A stretch of DNA of 64,000 bases from Pirellula staleyi DSM 6068 (GCA_945875845.1 CAMCMB010000006.1:1-64000), one strand, 5' to 3'; shown: positions 29,470 to 39,212, numbered from the stretch's first letter. Program-made: numbers and translations. The notes: generated by a model from the letters alone, not told the origin.

Positions 29470-30747
29470 ATGAAAATTCAACGCCGCACTCTGCTTCACG
29501 CTACGGGAATCTCGCTTGCGCTCCCTTGGCTCGAAACCTTGGCTGCCTCCCCGAGGCGATTATCGATCGATCAACCTCCGCGACGCATTGTCTGCATATG
29601 CGCGCCACTCGGTTTGCATCCAGACAACTTCTTTCCGAGCGAAACGGGTAAGAACTATAAGTTATCACCTTATCTCGAGCTCCTAGAAGATTACCGGGAT
29701 GACATGACGGTCATTTCGGGATTGGCCCATGCCGGCATGGGATCGAGCTTCGCACACCAAGCCTCTGCCAGCTTTCTCACGGGGGTGCCGGGGGCTGGCA
29801 GGCCTGGCTTTCGCAACGCCATTTCGCTCGACCAATTTGCTGCGGATCACATCGGCACTCAGACCCGATTCCCCAGCCTTGCATTGTCCGGCGAAGGCTC
29901 AGGCGGCCTCTCTTGGACCCGCACCGGCGCATTGATTCCGGCTGATAACTCACCTTCGAAGGTCTTTGCCCGTCTGTTTCTGGAAGGCCGAGCGGACGAC
30001 GTTCAGGACCAACTGCGACGCCTCGAAGATGGCCGCAGCATTCTCGACGACGTAAGCGACCAAGCGAATTCGATGCGATCCAACCTCGGCAGCGAAGATC
30101 GTGACAAGCTCGATGAATACCTCACCAGCGTTCGCGAACTTGAGCAGCGGATGGTCAATGACGAAAGCTGGGCGAAGAAACCCAAGCCCAAGGTGGATGT
30201 TGAACCGCCGAAAGACATCCCTAATGCCGCCGATCTGATAGGCCGCACGCGTCTGCTCTTTGACCTCACCCATCTCGCATTGCAGACCGACTCTACCCGG
30301 CTGATCACCATCATGCTTGCCGGCTCCAGCTTCGCACCGCCGATCCCTGGCGTGACACTCGGCCATCACGACCTCTCGCACCACGGCAAGGACCCGAGCA
30401 AACTCGAGCAACTCAAGATTGTCGAAGTGGAGACCATGAAGACGCTGCGCGACCTACTCGCTAAGCTCAAGCAATCGAAGGAAGGCAGCTCCAGCCTGCT
30501 TGACCAAACGACGGTCTTCATGGGCAGCAACCTCGGCGACGGTAGCAGCCATTCCACCCAGAACCTCCCAGTCCTCCTGGCTGGCGGTGGTTTCCAGCAT
30601 GGCCAGCACTTACCGTTCGATCCCAAAAACCCGCCGCCGCTTTGCAATCTCTACGTCAGCATGCTCCAACGACTCGGAATCGAAGCGGACAAGTTCGGCA
30701 GCAGCACCGGGACATTGACGGGATTGGAATTTAGCCGGGAAACTTAA
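29470..30747 (+). CDS. DUF1552 family exported protein
   Basis: 425 residues. N-terminus MKIQRRTLLHATGISLALPWLE in two parts gives a Tat-type signal (RRTLLHATGISLALP). Family signatures: PRRIVCICAPLGLHPDNFFP, the GMGSSFAHQASASFLTG region, and the C-terminal metal-binding-like stretch GHHDLSHHGKDPSKL and VFMGSNLGDGSSHSTQNLP. DUF1552 belongs to the same alkaline-phosphatase-like fold group as DUF1501 and is normally encoded beside a DUF1592-type heme protein, as here. Activity unknown. Confidence 0.92.
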   Translation: MKIQRRTLLHATGISLALPWLETLAASPRRLSIDQPPRRIVCICAPLGLHPDNFFPSETGKNYKLSPYLELLEDYRDDMTVISGLAHAGMGSSFAHQASASFLTGVPGAGRPGFRNAISLDQFAADHIGTQTRFPSLALSGEGSGGLSWTRTGALIPADNSPSKVFARLFLEGRADDVQDQLRRLEDGRSILDDVSDQANSMRSNLGSEDRDKLDEYLTSVRELEQRMVNDESWAKKPKPKVDVEPPKDIPNAADLIGRTRLLFDLTHLALQTDSTRLITIMLAGSSFAPPIPGVTLGHHDLSHHGKDPSKLEQLKIVEVETMKTLRDLLAKLKQSKEGSSSLLDQTTVFMGSNLGDGSSHSTQNLPVLLAGGGFQHGQHLPFDPKNPPPLCNLYVSMLQRLGIEADKFGSSTGTLTGLEFSRET

Positions 30748-30807
30748 CTCTGGGACTCGCTCTATAATGGGACTCGCTCGATAAATGGTGACAAATCAGC
30801 CGGAACG

Positions 30808-30937
30808 CGCTAGCGGGCTGTTGCTTTAATGGTACGACGGACTTCCTAGTCCGTCGAATTCTCCATCGACGGACTTGGAAGTCCGTCGTACCGCCCTTAC
30901 CCAATAACGACTTCATTCAATCAACAGCCCGCTAGCG
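30808..30937. repeat. 130-bp palindromic element (family A), complete copy 2
   Basis: Perfect 16-bp terminal inverted repeats cgctagcgggctgttg / caacagcccgctagcg; the internal pair acggacttcctagtccgt and its mate has one arm changed relative to copy 1. Same right-hand segment ccgcccttacccaataacga as in copy 1. Confidence 0.9.
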
Positions 30938-31112
30938 TCCGGTTTATGGAAACAGGAAAACCGGGGGCTAGCGCCCAATGGCACTCATTTTTGGTTCGAA
31001 CCAATGTTTTCGTAGCGGCGCGAGCCGCCCGGTGAATATCCAAGTGATTTGCCTACGGTCAACCGACAGCTTGCGCTGTTCCGCTACCAAGTGAGCACCA
31101 TTTGGCTAGCGC

Positions 31113-31135
31113 CTTGCGGCTGATAACGCCGCAAG
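31113..31135. terminator. Bidirectional hairpin between converging genes
   Basis: Eight-to-nine-pair stem (ccttgcggc / gccgcaagg) with a seven-base loop. There is no T run on either side, so intrinsic termination is uncertain. Confidence 0.4.
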
Positions 31136-31164
31136 GGGCCAACAAATCGCAAATCGCTTATCGC

Positions 31165-33252
31165 TTATCGCTCTTCTGCAACCCAGACCATGGTTGTTCG
31201 ATACATCAATTCGATCTGTCTCGTGGCAGGTGCGACGGGCCCATCTAGGTTGGTGTAAAGATCCTTGGGAGATTCTTTCGATGTGTCTGCGAACAATCTC
31301 CATCGAATACCTCGCGTCTGCGCTGGCATCGTAAACGACTTCGTCTCTGGTGTCCCATTGAGCATGATTAAGATATCACGACCAAAACCGTCTGGGTCGT
31401 CGGCCAAGGCTGGCTTGCCTAGCCAACAGATCAGTGTTCCGTCTGGAGCGTCCCAGTGGATCGGTTTACCTGTCGATTCAAACCAGCTGACGTCGGGCAC
31501 ACCGCGTAAATCCTGTGGTCGGCCGGTCAAGAAACGTTCGCGACGCAAGGATGGCTGTATCTTTCGAAACTCGATGAGCCCTTGTGTGAATCGCAAAATG
31601 TCAGGACTGCTTTCCAGGTTGGCCCAGTTGAACCAGGATAAATCATTGTCTTGACAGTAGGCGTTATTGTTTCCCCGTTGCGTTCGTCGTACCTCGTCTC
31701 CCATTAACAGCATGGGAACGCCTTGACTCAACATCAATGTTGCAATCATGTTCTTGACTTGCCGAGTTCGGATCGCTTCGATACCCTTCTTCTTCGTTGG
31801 CCCCTCAACACCATAGTTGTCGCTGCAGTTGTTGTTATCGCCATCGCGGTTTCCCTCCCCGTTGGCCTCATTATGCTTGTCCTTGTAGCTGACCAAGTCA
31901 TTCATGGTGTATCCGTCGTGCGACGTAATGAAGTTGATGCTGCAATAGGGTGCGCGACCAGTATGCTCGTAGAGATCCGAAGAGCCGCTCAGCCGCGTTG
32001 CCATGGCTCCCACCATACCCGGATCACCTCGCCAGTAACGTCGTACATCATCGCGATAACGCCCGTTCCATTCCGCCCAACGCAGATCGCCAAATGAACC
32101 GACTTGATAGGCTCCGGCGGCATCCCAGGCTTCTGCGATGATCTTGGTGTCGGCCAGCATTGGATCTTCAGCGATTAGATCGACCAATGGTGGATGCGGC
32201 ATGAGATTGCCAAATCGGTCACGGGATAGAATGCTTGCCAAATCGAATCGGAATCCATCGATGTGATAGTTGTGTACCCAGTGTCGCAAACAATGGAAAA
32301 CCAATTCACGGCAAATCGGGTGATTGCCATTGAATGTGTTTCCACAGCCGGTGTAGTTACTATAGTGAGCACCGCCCGAGTTCAAGATGTAATAGACTTG
32401 GTTTTCAAGCCCCTTGAAGGACAGCACGGGGCCTCGTTCGTTTCCTTCGCACGTGTGATTGAACACGACATCGAGAATGACCTCGATACCCGCTTGGTGC
32501 AGAGCTTTGACCATCTGCTTGAACTCAAGCACTTGAGCGCCTGGTTCTTTGGAATGCGCGTAGCCTCGATGCGGTGCAAAGAAAGCCAGCGGGTCGTAGC
32601 CCCAATAATTGGGCCGTTCGGGCGCATTGCCGTGCATGTCCAAGATCGGAAACTCATGCACCGGCATCAACTCGACCGCAGTAACGCCAAGACTTTTTAA
32701 GTAAGGTATTTTCTCGATGACTCCCAGATAGGTTCCAGGATGCTCAACTTGTGAGGACTTGCTCTGCGTAAAACCTTTTACGTGCATTTCGTAAATGATA
32801 CTATCGCTGAGTGAGCGGCGCACATGGCGATCGCCTTCCCAGTCAAACGCGTCATCCACGACGACGCATTTCGGTGGTCGAATAACGCCGTCTGTCGTAT
32901 GTTGGCAACATCCGGCCAACGCCTTGGCGTACGGGTCAACCAGCCGAGCGTTGCTATCAAACCATTGGCCCGATTCTGGATCGAATGGTCCATTGGATTG
33001 AAGGTGGTAAAGTTGACCGGGTTTCATATGAGGAACACAGATGCTCCAAACATCACCCCATCGATCATTGCGCCGATCAAACTCGACAATCTCGGACGGT
33101 TCGCGGTCGTCTACGTGCTTGTACAGCAAGAGACGCATGGCTGTCGCGGATCGACTGAAGATGGTGAATTGAACGCCTTGTTCGGTAACATTCGCTCCGT
33201 AAGGCAATCGATAGGCAAATTGTAATTCAGGTAGCGGATGCCGCATGAGCAT
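31165..33252 (-). CDS. glgX: Glycogen debranching enzyme GlgX (isoamylase type, GH13)
   Basis: 695 residues from the ATG at 33252; the frame extends about 60 codons upstream but that part does not look like GlgX, whose N-terminus RLPYGANVTEQGVQFTIFS starts shortly after this ATG (33246 is an alternative). The enzyme hydrolyses alpha-1,6 branches of glycogen. Catalytic residues: nucleophile D337 in DGFRFDLASIL, acid/base E374 in IIAEAWDAAG, and D446 in SHDGYTMNDLV. The CBM48-like N-terminal domain and the ELMPVHEF and WGYDPLAFF motifs agree. With malQ at 62289 it points to glycogen/maltodextrin use. Confidence 0.94.
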   Translation of the reverse strand: MLMRHPLPELQFAYRLPYGANVTEQGVQFTIFSRSATAMRLLLYKHVDDREPSEIVEFDRRNDRWGDVWSICVPHMKPGQLYHLQSNGPFDPESGQWFDSNARLVDPYAKALAGCCQHTTDGVIRPPKCVVVDDAFDWEGDRHVRRSLSDSIIYEMHVKGFTQSKSSQVEHPGTYLGVIEKIPYLKSLGVTAVELMPVHEFPILDMHGNAPERPNYWGYDPLAFFAPHRGYAHSKEPGAQVLEFKQMVKALHQAGIEVILDVVFNHTCEGNERGPVLSFKGLENQVYYILNSGGAHYSNYTGCGNTFNGNHPICRELVFHCLRHWVHNYHIDGFRFDLASILSRDRFGNLMPHPPLVDLIAEDPMLADTKIIAEAWDAAGAYQVGSFGDLRWAEWNGRYRDDVRRYWRGDPGMVGAMATRLSGSSDLYEHTGRAPYCSINFITSHDGYTMNDLVSYKDKHNEANGEGNRDGDNNNCSDNYGVEGPTKKKGIEAIRTRQVKNMIATLMLSQGVPMLLMGDEVRRTQRGNNNAYCQDNDLSWFNWANLESSPDILRFTQGLIEFRKIQPSLRRERFLTGRPQDLRGVPDVSWFESTGKPIHWDAPDGTLICWLGKPALADDPDGFGRDILIMLNGTPETKSFTMPAQTRGIRWRLFADTSKESPKDLYTNLDGPVAPATRQIELMYRTTMVWVAEER

Positions 33253-33641
33253 ATAACAATGAGTATCCTTTCCAGTCCAATGTGGGCAGGTTGGTTGATT
33301 AGGCAACCGAACCTTAGCACGCACCAAGTTGAAAACTGGAAGGGAAGATGGTGGAAAGACCAAGAATTGTACCATACTAGGTGGGCTTTGTTGTCCTGGT
33401 GAATCCTTGATGCCCCACTGCGACTTTTCCAATCGTAGTGATCGCGAAAGGGAGACCGCATGGGCGACTCCGGTGGTTTTACTTCTTGAACTTCAGAATG
33501 CAGATTTCTTTCGCGGGAATCAATATTCTTCGCCTTGAATTTTGCTCTTTAGGCGATTGGGTGGTACGATCCGTTTGGTTCGTGTGTTGCACATTCGTGG
33601 CCGTCGACAATGTTAATCCCACCTTAAACAGAAGTCCTTCC
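33253..33641. other. Divergent promoter region between glgX and the phosphoesterase gene
   Basis: About 390 bp; open frames here are extensions of the two flanking genes without conserved residues. No hairpin or repeat stood out. Confidence 0.4.
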
Positions 33642-34724
33642 ATGTTCAGTTCCATTGATCGACGGCGATTTTTAGGTTCGTCGCTTTTGGCATCTTCGAG
33701 TTTAGCCTTTGCACGCGATTTCGAACTCAAAGTGCCAGATCCAAGTGCCGCATGGTTTTTGATTGGCGATACGCACTACTTGGCCAATATCGAAAACCCA
33801 GAGAAAATGGATGAGGCTTCTCAAGCCACGAATCAAAACTTGATCGATCAGCTCAATCGTTTGCCTGGTTCGCTGATCCCGGAAAACGCGGGAGGTGGTT
33901 CTGTTGCTCAGACGAGCGGCGTCATCCATGCGGGCGACCTTATTGATTCTGGCGACAAGGACAGCCCCAATCACCGGAAAATGCAACGCACGGAATGGTC
34001 CAACTACGCTGCGGACTATGGACTGACCGGTCAAGATGGTCGGCTCAAACTGCCGCTTTATGAAGTTTACGGAAATCATGATAGCCCGAGCGGTGATGGC
34101 CATGCCGTCAAGCAGATCGTCGAGCGAAACAAGAAACGCCCTGGTTTGGTCAACGTTTCGGACAACGGCTTGCACTATTCTTGGGATTGGGGTGGCGTCC
34201 ATTTTGTCAACTTGGGAATCGTTGTGGGAGAGGTCGCCGAAGTCGTTCGCAAACGTCGCTATCATCCCCGAGACAGCCTGAAATTCCTGCAGGTAGATTT
34301 GTTGGATCGAGTAGGCAATTCGGGACGCCCAGTTGTCTTGACCCATCACATCGACGTCGCACGTTATTCAACGGACCCTCTCCCAACTGGGCCCGCGACG
34401 AGTGCCGAATGGGACCCGGCCGATGTACATGCCTACTACTTGGCAATTCGAGATTTCAATGTGATCGCCATTCAATACGGCCACACTCACGCTCGGAATA
34501 TCTATCGCTGGGATGGTACGGCCAAGCGAGGCGAGATCGGCATACCGACGTTCAACGTAGATAACTCAGCTCACTTTGCGAGCAAGGCACAAGCCATTTT
34601 TTACTTTCAATTCGGCGAAGGCGAGCTTGTGGTTCGCGAAATTGCTACCGGTGATCGCTGGGAGACAATCAACTGGACTCCGCAAGTTTGGAGAAGCCAA
34701 GTGGTGGAATCGATTGCCCGGTAA
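33642..34724 (+). CDS. Exported calcineurin-like metallophosphoesterase
   Basis: 360 residues from the ATG at 33642, placing a Tat signal (DRRRFLGSSLLASSSLAFA) at the start; the longer upstream frame is unlikely. All five metal-ligand blocks of the family are present in order: IGDTHY, GVIHAGDLIDSGD, YEVYGNHDSPSGDG, VVLTHHIDVAR and IQYGHTHARNIY. The protein therefore probably hydrolyses a phosphoester or phosphoanhydride outside the cytoplasm with a bimetal centre. Substrate cannot be told from sequence. Confidence 0.9.
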   Translation: MFSSIDRRRFLGSSLLASSSLAFARDFELKVPDPSAAWFLIGDTHYLANIENPEKMDEASQATNQNLIDQLNRLPGSLIPENAGGGSVAQTSGVIHAGDLIDSGDKDSPNHRKMQRTEWSNYAADYGLTGQDGRLKLPLYEVYGNHDSPSGDGHAVKQIVERNKKRPGLVNVSDNGLHYSWDWGGVHFVNLGIVVGEVAEVVRKRRYHPRDSLKFLQVDLLDRVGNSGRPVVLTHHIDVARYSTDPLPTGPATSAEWDPADVHAYYLAIRDFNVIAIQYGHTHARNIYRWDGTAKRGEIGIPTFNVDNSAHFASKAQAIFYFQFGEGELVVREIATGDRWETINWTPQVWRSQVVESIAR

Positions 34725-34752
34725 AGAGAGTCTCTTGGCCGATTTCCTTTGG

Positions 34753-34974
34753 CTAAGTCTTTTTGACAACGAATTTTTTTCCTGCAACTTCAATGACATC
34801 GCTTACAACCAGTTGCCTGCGTCGACGAGTCTCTACTTTGCCATTGACTTTCACCTCACTGTTCTGAATCAATTGTTTGGCTTGGCCTCCCGTTTCCGAG
34901 ATGGAATTCGTTTTCAAAAAATGATCGAGACGCAACGTATCTGGTTTGGGTTCGGAGTCAGCGGAATCGGGCAT
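34753..34974 (-). CDS. Small S4-domain RNA-binding protein
   Basis: 73 residues from the ATG at 34974. The S4 fold is visible: LRLDHFLKTNSISETGGQAKQLI then VKVNGKVETRRRRQLVVSDV and the closing beta strand VIEVAGKKFVV. Stand-alone S4 proteins of this size (YbcJ/RqcP-like) bind structured RNA, some on stalled ribosomes. The frame continues upstream to an ATG at 35031, but that ATG and its neighbours lie inside a palindromic element, so the shorter start is preferred. Its stop lies 28 bp from the convergent phosphoesterase gene. Confidence 0.83.
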   Translation of the reverse strand: MPDSADSEPKPDTLRLDHFLKTNSISETGGQAKQLIQNSEVKVNGKVETRRRRQLVVSDVIEVAGKKFVVKKT

Positions 34975-35015
34975 TTTATGAACCAGTTTGGATGTGAAAA
35001 TTTTTTGATGGACTC

Positions 35016-35140
35016 CTAAGCACCCATGCATCAGTTTCGTTTAACCGCGTGCCCATCGGGCCGCGATCGCCGTTTCAACGCGGGGCGACGCCCAGGCGGT
35101 TAAACGAGATATGTTGATTTACGTATGCATGGGTGCTTAG
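35016..35140. repeat. 125-bp palindromic element with 16-bp terminal inverted repeats
   Basis: Outer arms ctaagcacccatgcat at 35016-35031 and atgcatgggtgcttag at 35125-35140 are exact inverses. Inner arms cgtttaaccgc and gcggttaaacg at about 35039 and 35094 are too. The body is GC-rich. This is a third palindromic element type, present once in this window. Confidence 0.9.
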
Positions 35141-35258
35141 TGTAATCGAAAGGGCCTCACTGTTGTACGGTCGTTCACCCCCGGCCTCTGCTAACGATTC
35201 CCACGAGTATTAATAATAGTGACGAAACACGAAACTCAATGATAGTCTAGGAGAATTT

Positions 35259-36578
35259 ATGAATCGACGAGATTTTTGCATTTGCTCCCTTGGGGCCGTT
35301 TCACTCAACGCCCTCATGCAATTGAACCCAGGCTTTGCCACGGCATCGGAGACGCAACCTTCAAGTAGCCTCCCGCCGATTCGCGCGATCACTCGAGGGC
35401 CACGTTTTCATTGGCGAGGCTATTACGACAAGGATTTATTCGACCCCTCGGATCGCTACGTTCTAGCAAACGAAATCGACTTCGAAGGTCGCACGCCGGA
35501 GGCGAACGATGTGTTGCGGGTCGGTATGATCGACTTGCAAAACAACGACGCATGGACCGAGTTAGGAACCACGACGGCTTGGAATTGGCAACAAGGCTGC
35601 ATGTTGCAATGGCTACCAGGGGAAAAACCAGCGGTTCTTTGGAACGATCGGCAGGATGGCAATTTCGTCTCGAAGATACTCAATGTTACGGACCGTGCGG
35701 TTAGAATTTTACCGATGCCGATCTATTGCGTTTCGCCGGATGGCCTGTGGGGGCTAAGCGTCGATTTCCGAAGACTCAATGATTGCCGACCTGGCTACGG
35801 CTATGCGGGGATCGACGATCCACATGCAGACCTTAGTGCTCCAGACGAGACAGGCATCTGGCGGGTCGATCTTCAAACGGGTGCATCGCGATTGTTGCTG
35901 AGCTACGCGCAGATTGCCGCCATGGAGTACCGGAATGATGTCAAGTTGCAATTTGATCCAGCCCGATCCAAGCATTGGTTCAATCATTTGCTGATCGCGC
36001 CCGACGGCAAGCGATTCTTGTTTTTACACAGATGGAGAGAAACACCCGCCGATGCGAATCGCGAGAAATGGTCCAAGATGGGTTTCTCGACGCGAATGTG
36101 GACAGCCAACGCGGACGGATCCGATCTGCATGTTGTCGATCCTTATGGCAAGACATCGCACTTTGTGTGGCGCGACGCCACAACGATTTGCGCTTGGGCT
36201 TGGCATCCGTCCCATCAAGATCGATTCTATCTTTACGAAGATCAAAGCAGTCGCGTTTCGGTGGTCGGCCCCGAAGTGATGACAGTAAACGGCCACAATA
36301 CGTATCTGCCGGGAATGAACAACGATTGGATTCTCAATGACACCTATCCCGACAAAGGTCGCGAACAGCACCCTTACCTTTTTCAAGTCAGCACTGGCCG
36401 CCGAGTGCCGCTTGCGCACCTCCTGTCACCTGCGAAATACCAAGGTGAGTTTCGATGCGACAATCACCCGAGCGCGAGTCGCGATGGCAAGTCGGTGGTG
36501 GTCGATTCGACCCATAGCGGCAATGGTCGTCAAGTTTACTTAATCGATGTTGCGCGAGTCGTAGCCCAGCAAGGATAA
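35259..36578 (+). CDS. Tat-exported beta-propeller protein of unknown function
   Basis: 439 residues; the ATG at 35259 follows an aggaga site. Signal peptide starts NRRDFCICSLGAVSLNAL with a twin arginine. The rest is propeller-like (PIYCVSPDGLWGLSVDF, LLIAPDGKRFLFLHRWRETP, PSASRDGKSVVVDSTHSG), resembling TolB/PD40-type or oligogalacturonate-lyase-like propellers. The conserved-looking SPDGLWGLS and HPSASRDG blocks do not identify a substrate. The gene end, coding VAQQG then stop, forms the first copy of a direct repeat that recurs at 37631. Confidence 0.7.
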   Translation: MNRRDFCICSLGAVSLNALMQLNPGFATASETQPSSSLPPIRAITRGPRFHWRGYYDKDLFDPSDRYVLANEIDFEGRTPEANDVLRVGMIDLQNNDAWTELGTTTAWNWQQGCMLQWLPGEKPAVLWNDRQDGNFVSKILNVTDRAVRILPMPIYCVSPDGLWGLSVDFRRLNDCRPGYGYAGIDDPHADLSAPDETGIWRVDLQTGASRLLLSYAQIAAMEYRNDVKLQFDPARSKHWFNHLLIAPDGKRFLFLHRWRETPADANREKWSKMGFSTRMWTANADGSDLHVVDPYGKTSHFVWRDATTICAWAWHPSHQDRFYLYEDQSSRVSVVGPEVMTVNGHNTYLPGMNNDWILNDTYPDKGREQHPYLFQVSTGRRVPLAHLLSPAKYQGEFRCDNHPSASRDGKSVVVDSTHSGNGRQVYLIDVARVVAQQG

Positions 36579-36592
36579 CCATTCGTTGGCAT
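36564..36592 (+). repeat. Direct repeat, left copy
   Basis: Twenty-five of 29 bases match 37631-37659, with a perfect 15-bp core ataaccattcgttgg. The copies bracket a truncated minus-strand gene. Confidence 0.85.
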
Positions 36593-36600
36593 CAAAGATT

Positions 36601-37665
36601 CTACCAAACTCCCTGAAAGAGTTGCGATGCAGTCTCTTTGTACTTTGCGGGCAACACCGACAAAAGTTTTGCAACGACAAGGGCATTAAGCTGTGCAATT
36701 TGTGTCTCCAATTGAGAATCTCGCTCGTTGATCAATTGAAGTGTTTTGTTCCATTCGTCTTTGTCGTTTAAGCCGAGGTATTTACGAAGGTCTTCCCTTG
36801 ATAGTTCTCGCTTTGGATTCGCTTCAAAGTACTCATTGGCGATCCATTGTTGCAAACGCCTATTCTGCGTTTCCGTCAGAGGCGAGAACGTCTCTTTGAA
36901 TGATTGCTTCTGAACTAAAGCCATGTCTTCATTTCTATTTTTCGACTTCCTACGATCAACTGCAATGATCTGAAGAATCGTTTCTTGTTCGATCGAACAA
37001 ATTTTCTGAAGCTGATCAGCCGATAATTGTAGGTGTTTGTGTAGCGTCTGATTTCGTGTCAATTGTACCATCGTGTTGGGAAACTCGATTGCGTAGCAAA
37101 GGAAATCGAAAGGCTCTTCTCGCTCTGCTAAGTGCTCAAATTGGTTAAGAATTTCACTACCCGCGTATCGTGCAAATAACATTTGTGCATCTGCGGACAA
37201 ATCCATCAGGATCGCCTTCGACCTTTCTCGACGGAAGCCATGTCGAAGTTCTTCAAATGAGACCCGTTCACCGTCCAGGGAGTCTCGAATTGACTTTATC
37301 GCAACAGCATCCAACTCCAAGTATTGATGTACCTTTGGGCTCGTAAATGCATTTTCTGGAACCGGAAACAGTTGTTTAAGAGCCCAGATTCTAACTTCGT
37401 TGGCTTTGTAGTCTGGGACAGACTTTTGCAACAATACCGACAGGGATGCCTCCAATTTAGCAATGGAATCTGTTGATCCTCTCTTTGAATGTCCAAACGA
37501 AAGTATGGAATCGATTTGTCTTCCAATGGCTACGTTGACCGGATCGCTGATGAAGGCACGGATCTTCTCGTTCGAATCGTCGGAAATCTTAAGAAAACTT
37601 CGAAGGTCCTTGTTGCGGTCGACCTCGACTGCCCAGCAGCAATAACCATTCGTTGGTATTATAGG
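36601..37665 (-). pseudogene. 5'-truncated gene of unknown function
   Basis: The frame is open from the stop codon at 37666-37668 down to 36601, about 354 codons, but contains no ATG or GTG start near its beginning; the only usable start is a TTG at 37455, which would discard clearly protein-like sequence (for example DRNKDLRSFLKISDDSNEK and DPVNVAIGRQIDSILSFG). The product is helical and charged, with no family I recognise; the C-terminal part includes REDLRKYLGLNDKDEWNK. The N-terminus is lost exactly where the right direct repeat begins, so the gene was probably cut during insertion or deletion. Frame content looks intact otherwise. Confidence 0.6.
37631..37659 (+). repeat. Direct repeat, right copy
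   Basis: Matches 36564-36592 at 25 of 29 bases. It sits where the truncated minus-strand gene loses its N-terminus. Confidence 0.85.
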
Positions 37666-37708
37666 CTATGCATGGTTTGAAACGGCGATCACAGCAAAAG
37701 GAAATGAA

Positions 37709-38953
37709 ATGATTCGAATTGTTTTTGTTACGGCGTTTTTAGCAGTATTCGCTCGCATGGCTCAAGCGGATAATTGGGGGCATTGGCGTGGCCCAACCGG
37801 AAATGGGGTGGCTGTCAACGCAAATCCACCTGTGGAATTTTCCGACAAAAAGAATGTGAAGTGGAAAACCAAGATTCCTGGGCGCGGGTCGGGGTCGCCA
37901 GTGGTATGGGGACAGCAAGTCTTCGTGGTTACAGCGGTTCCGACCAAGCAGAACCAATTTGGTTTTCATCTGATGTGTTTTGATCGACAAACGGGAAAGC
38001 AGTTATGGGATCAGACGGCTGTCGAAGCGGGACCACATCAAAAAACGCATCAAACCAACAATTTTGCGTCCGCATCGCCGTGCACCGACGGAAAGCATGT
38101 GTACGCGCACTTCGGTTCTCGTGGATTGTTTTGTTACACCATGGACGGCAAACTCGTTTGGGAGAGAGATTTGGGAGACATGAATACTCGCAATGATTTC
38201 GGTGAGGGGAGTTCACCGACGCTTGTTGGAAATATGATTTTGGTCCCTTGGGATCACGATGGTCCGTCCTTTTTGTATGCGTTGGACAAAGAAACGGGCA
38301 AAACGATTTGGGAAACAAAACGCGATGAACCAACGTGTTGGGCCACGCCGCTGGTGGTTGACAATGCAGGCAAGAAACAAGTGGTCATGAACGGTCAAAC
38401 CTGCGCTCGATCGTATGACTTGGAGACAGGCAAAGAACTTTGGCGATGCGCCATGAAATCCGAACGGCCTTGCTCGTCGGCGGTTGCCGGCGATGGACTC
38501 GTGTTCGTCGGAGGGGGGCATAAAGGGGATTTCCTCGGCGCCTTTCGACTCAATGGGTCCGGTGACATTTCGAAAACCAAGAGCGTGGCTTGGTCGCTCG
38601 ACCATGACACTCCAGATGTCGCGTCCCCCATCTTATCAAATGGCCGACTCTACTTTTACAAAGGCAAAACGGGGCAACTTTCCTGCGTCGACGCTGAAAC
38701 GGGCAAGCCCTACTACATGGCAAGCCGAGTTCCTGGGATGAAGAGCACGTATGCATCCCCTTTTGCAGCCGGCGGGCATATCTATTTGACGGACCGCGAT
38801 GGCACGATCGTGGTGATCTCGGACTCGAAGGAACTGAAAATCGTGGCCACCAACAAGATGGGGGAGACAGTCGATGCGACCCCAGCGCCCGTCGACAACG
38901 AGCTTTTCATTCGCGGCGAAGAGCATTTGTTTTGCTTGAGCTCGACCCGTTAG
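37709..38953 (+). CDS. Exported PQQ-like beta-propeller protein
   Basis: 414 residues, ATG at 37709 with an aaagga site. Signal peptide (IVFVTAFLAVFARMAQA) then WGHWRGPTGNGVA, the standard opening of planctomycete PQQ-like propellers. Repeated blades end in motifs such as DRQTGKQLWDQ, DGKLVWERDLGD, DKETGKTIWETKR, DLETGKELWRCA and DAETGKPYYMA, the signature of the quinoprotein/YVTN-like propeller. No catalytic or PQQ-binding residues can be confirmed, and most such proteins are not known to bind PQQ. Likely periplasmic. Confidence 0.88.
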   Translation: MIRIVFVTAFLAVFARMAQADNWGHWRGPTGNGVAVNANPPVEFSDKKNVKWKTKIPGRGSGSPVVWGQQVFVVTAVPTKQNQFGFHLMCFDRQTGKQLWDQTAVEAGPHQKTHQTNNFASASPCTDGKHVYAHFGSRGLFCYTMDGKLVWERDLGDMNTRNDFGEGSSPTLVGNMILVPWDHDGPSFLYALDKETGKTIWETKRDEPTCWATPLVVDNAGKKQVVMNGQTCARSYDLETGKELWRCAMKSERPCSSAVAGDGLVFVGGGHKGDFLGAFRLNGSGDISKTKSVAWSLDHDTPDVASPILSNGRLYFYKGKTGQLSCVDAETGKPYYMASRVPGMKSTYASPFAAGGHIYLTDRDGTIVVISDSKELKIVATNKMGETVDATPAPVDNELFIRGEEHLFCLSSTR

Positions 38954-39006
38954 TTCGTATATTTTCTGCTCCAATGCTCACACAGCCCAGGTGCGACCTA
39001 CCGCAG

Positions 39007-39027
39007 GTCACTCTTGCCAAGAGTGAC
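39007..39027 (+). terminator. Hairpin downstream of the propeller gene
   Basis: gtcactctt-gcc-aagagtgac followed by tttgcac; same position relative to a gene end and same loop as 11894-11914, with one stem pair exchanged on both sides. Confidence 0.5.
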
Positions 39028-39212
39028 TTTGCACAGTGGATACCGAAGCACAGCGACTTGTAGAATTGACTTTGACTGGCGGAGCGGTTGCTTGGCGGGC
39101 TTGCATTTCCACGCTACAATGATAAGAGTGTGGGCTGATTTCCCCTTCAGCTCACCTCCCGCCTCGCCTAAGTTCGGCTTCTACGCACTCCAAACCCAAT
39201 TGGAAAATATCG

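Larger units (their letters stand above)
30748..31164. other. Convergent gap with a palindromic element, half REP and a hairpin
   Basis: Between the DUF1552 gene and glgX, which face each other. It holds the 130-bp element, a half-copy of the REP family at 30957-30982 (ccgggggctagcgcccaatgg), and a hairpin cttgcggc-tgataac-gccgcaag at 31113-31135 that could terminate either transcript. No gene seen. Confidence 0.6.

Noticed and set aside
37463-37645. Plus-strand frame ending in a TAQQQ-like tail similar to the end of the gene at 35259
   Set aside because: The similarity is explained by the direct repeat; the minus-strand frame is much more protein-like.
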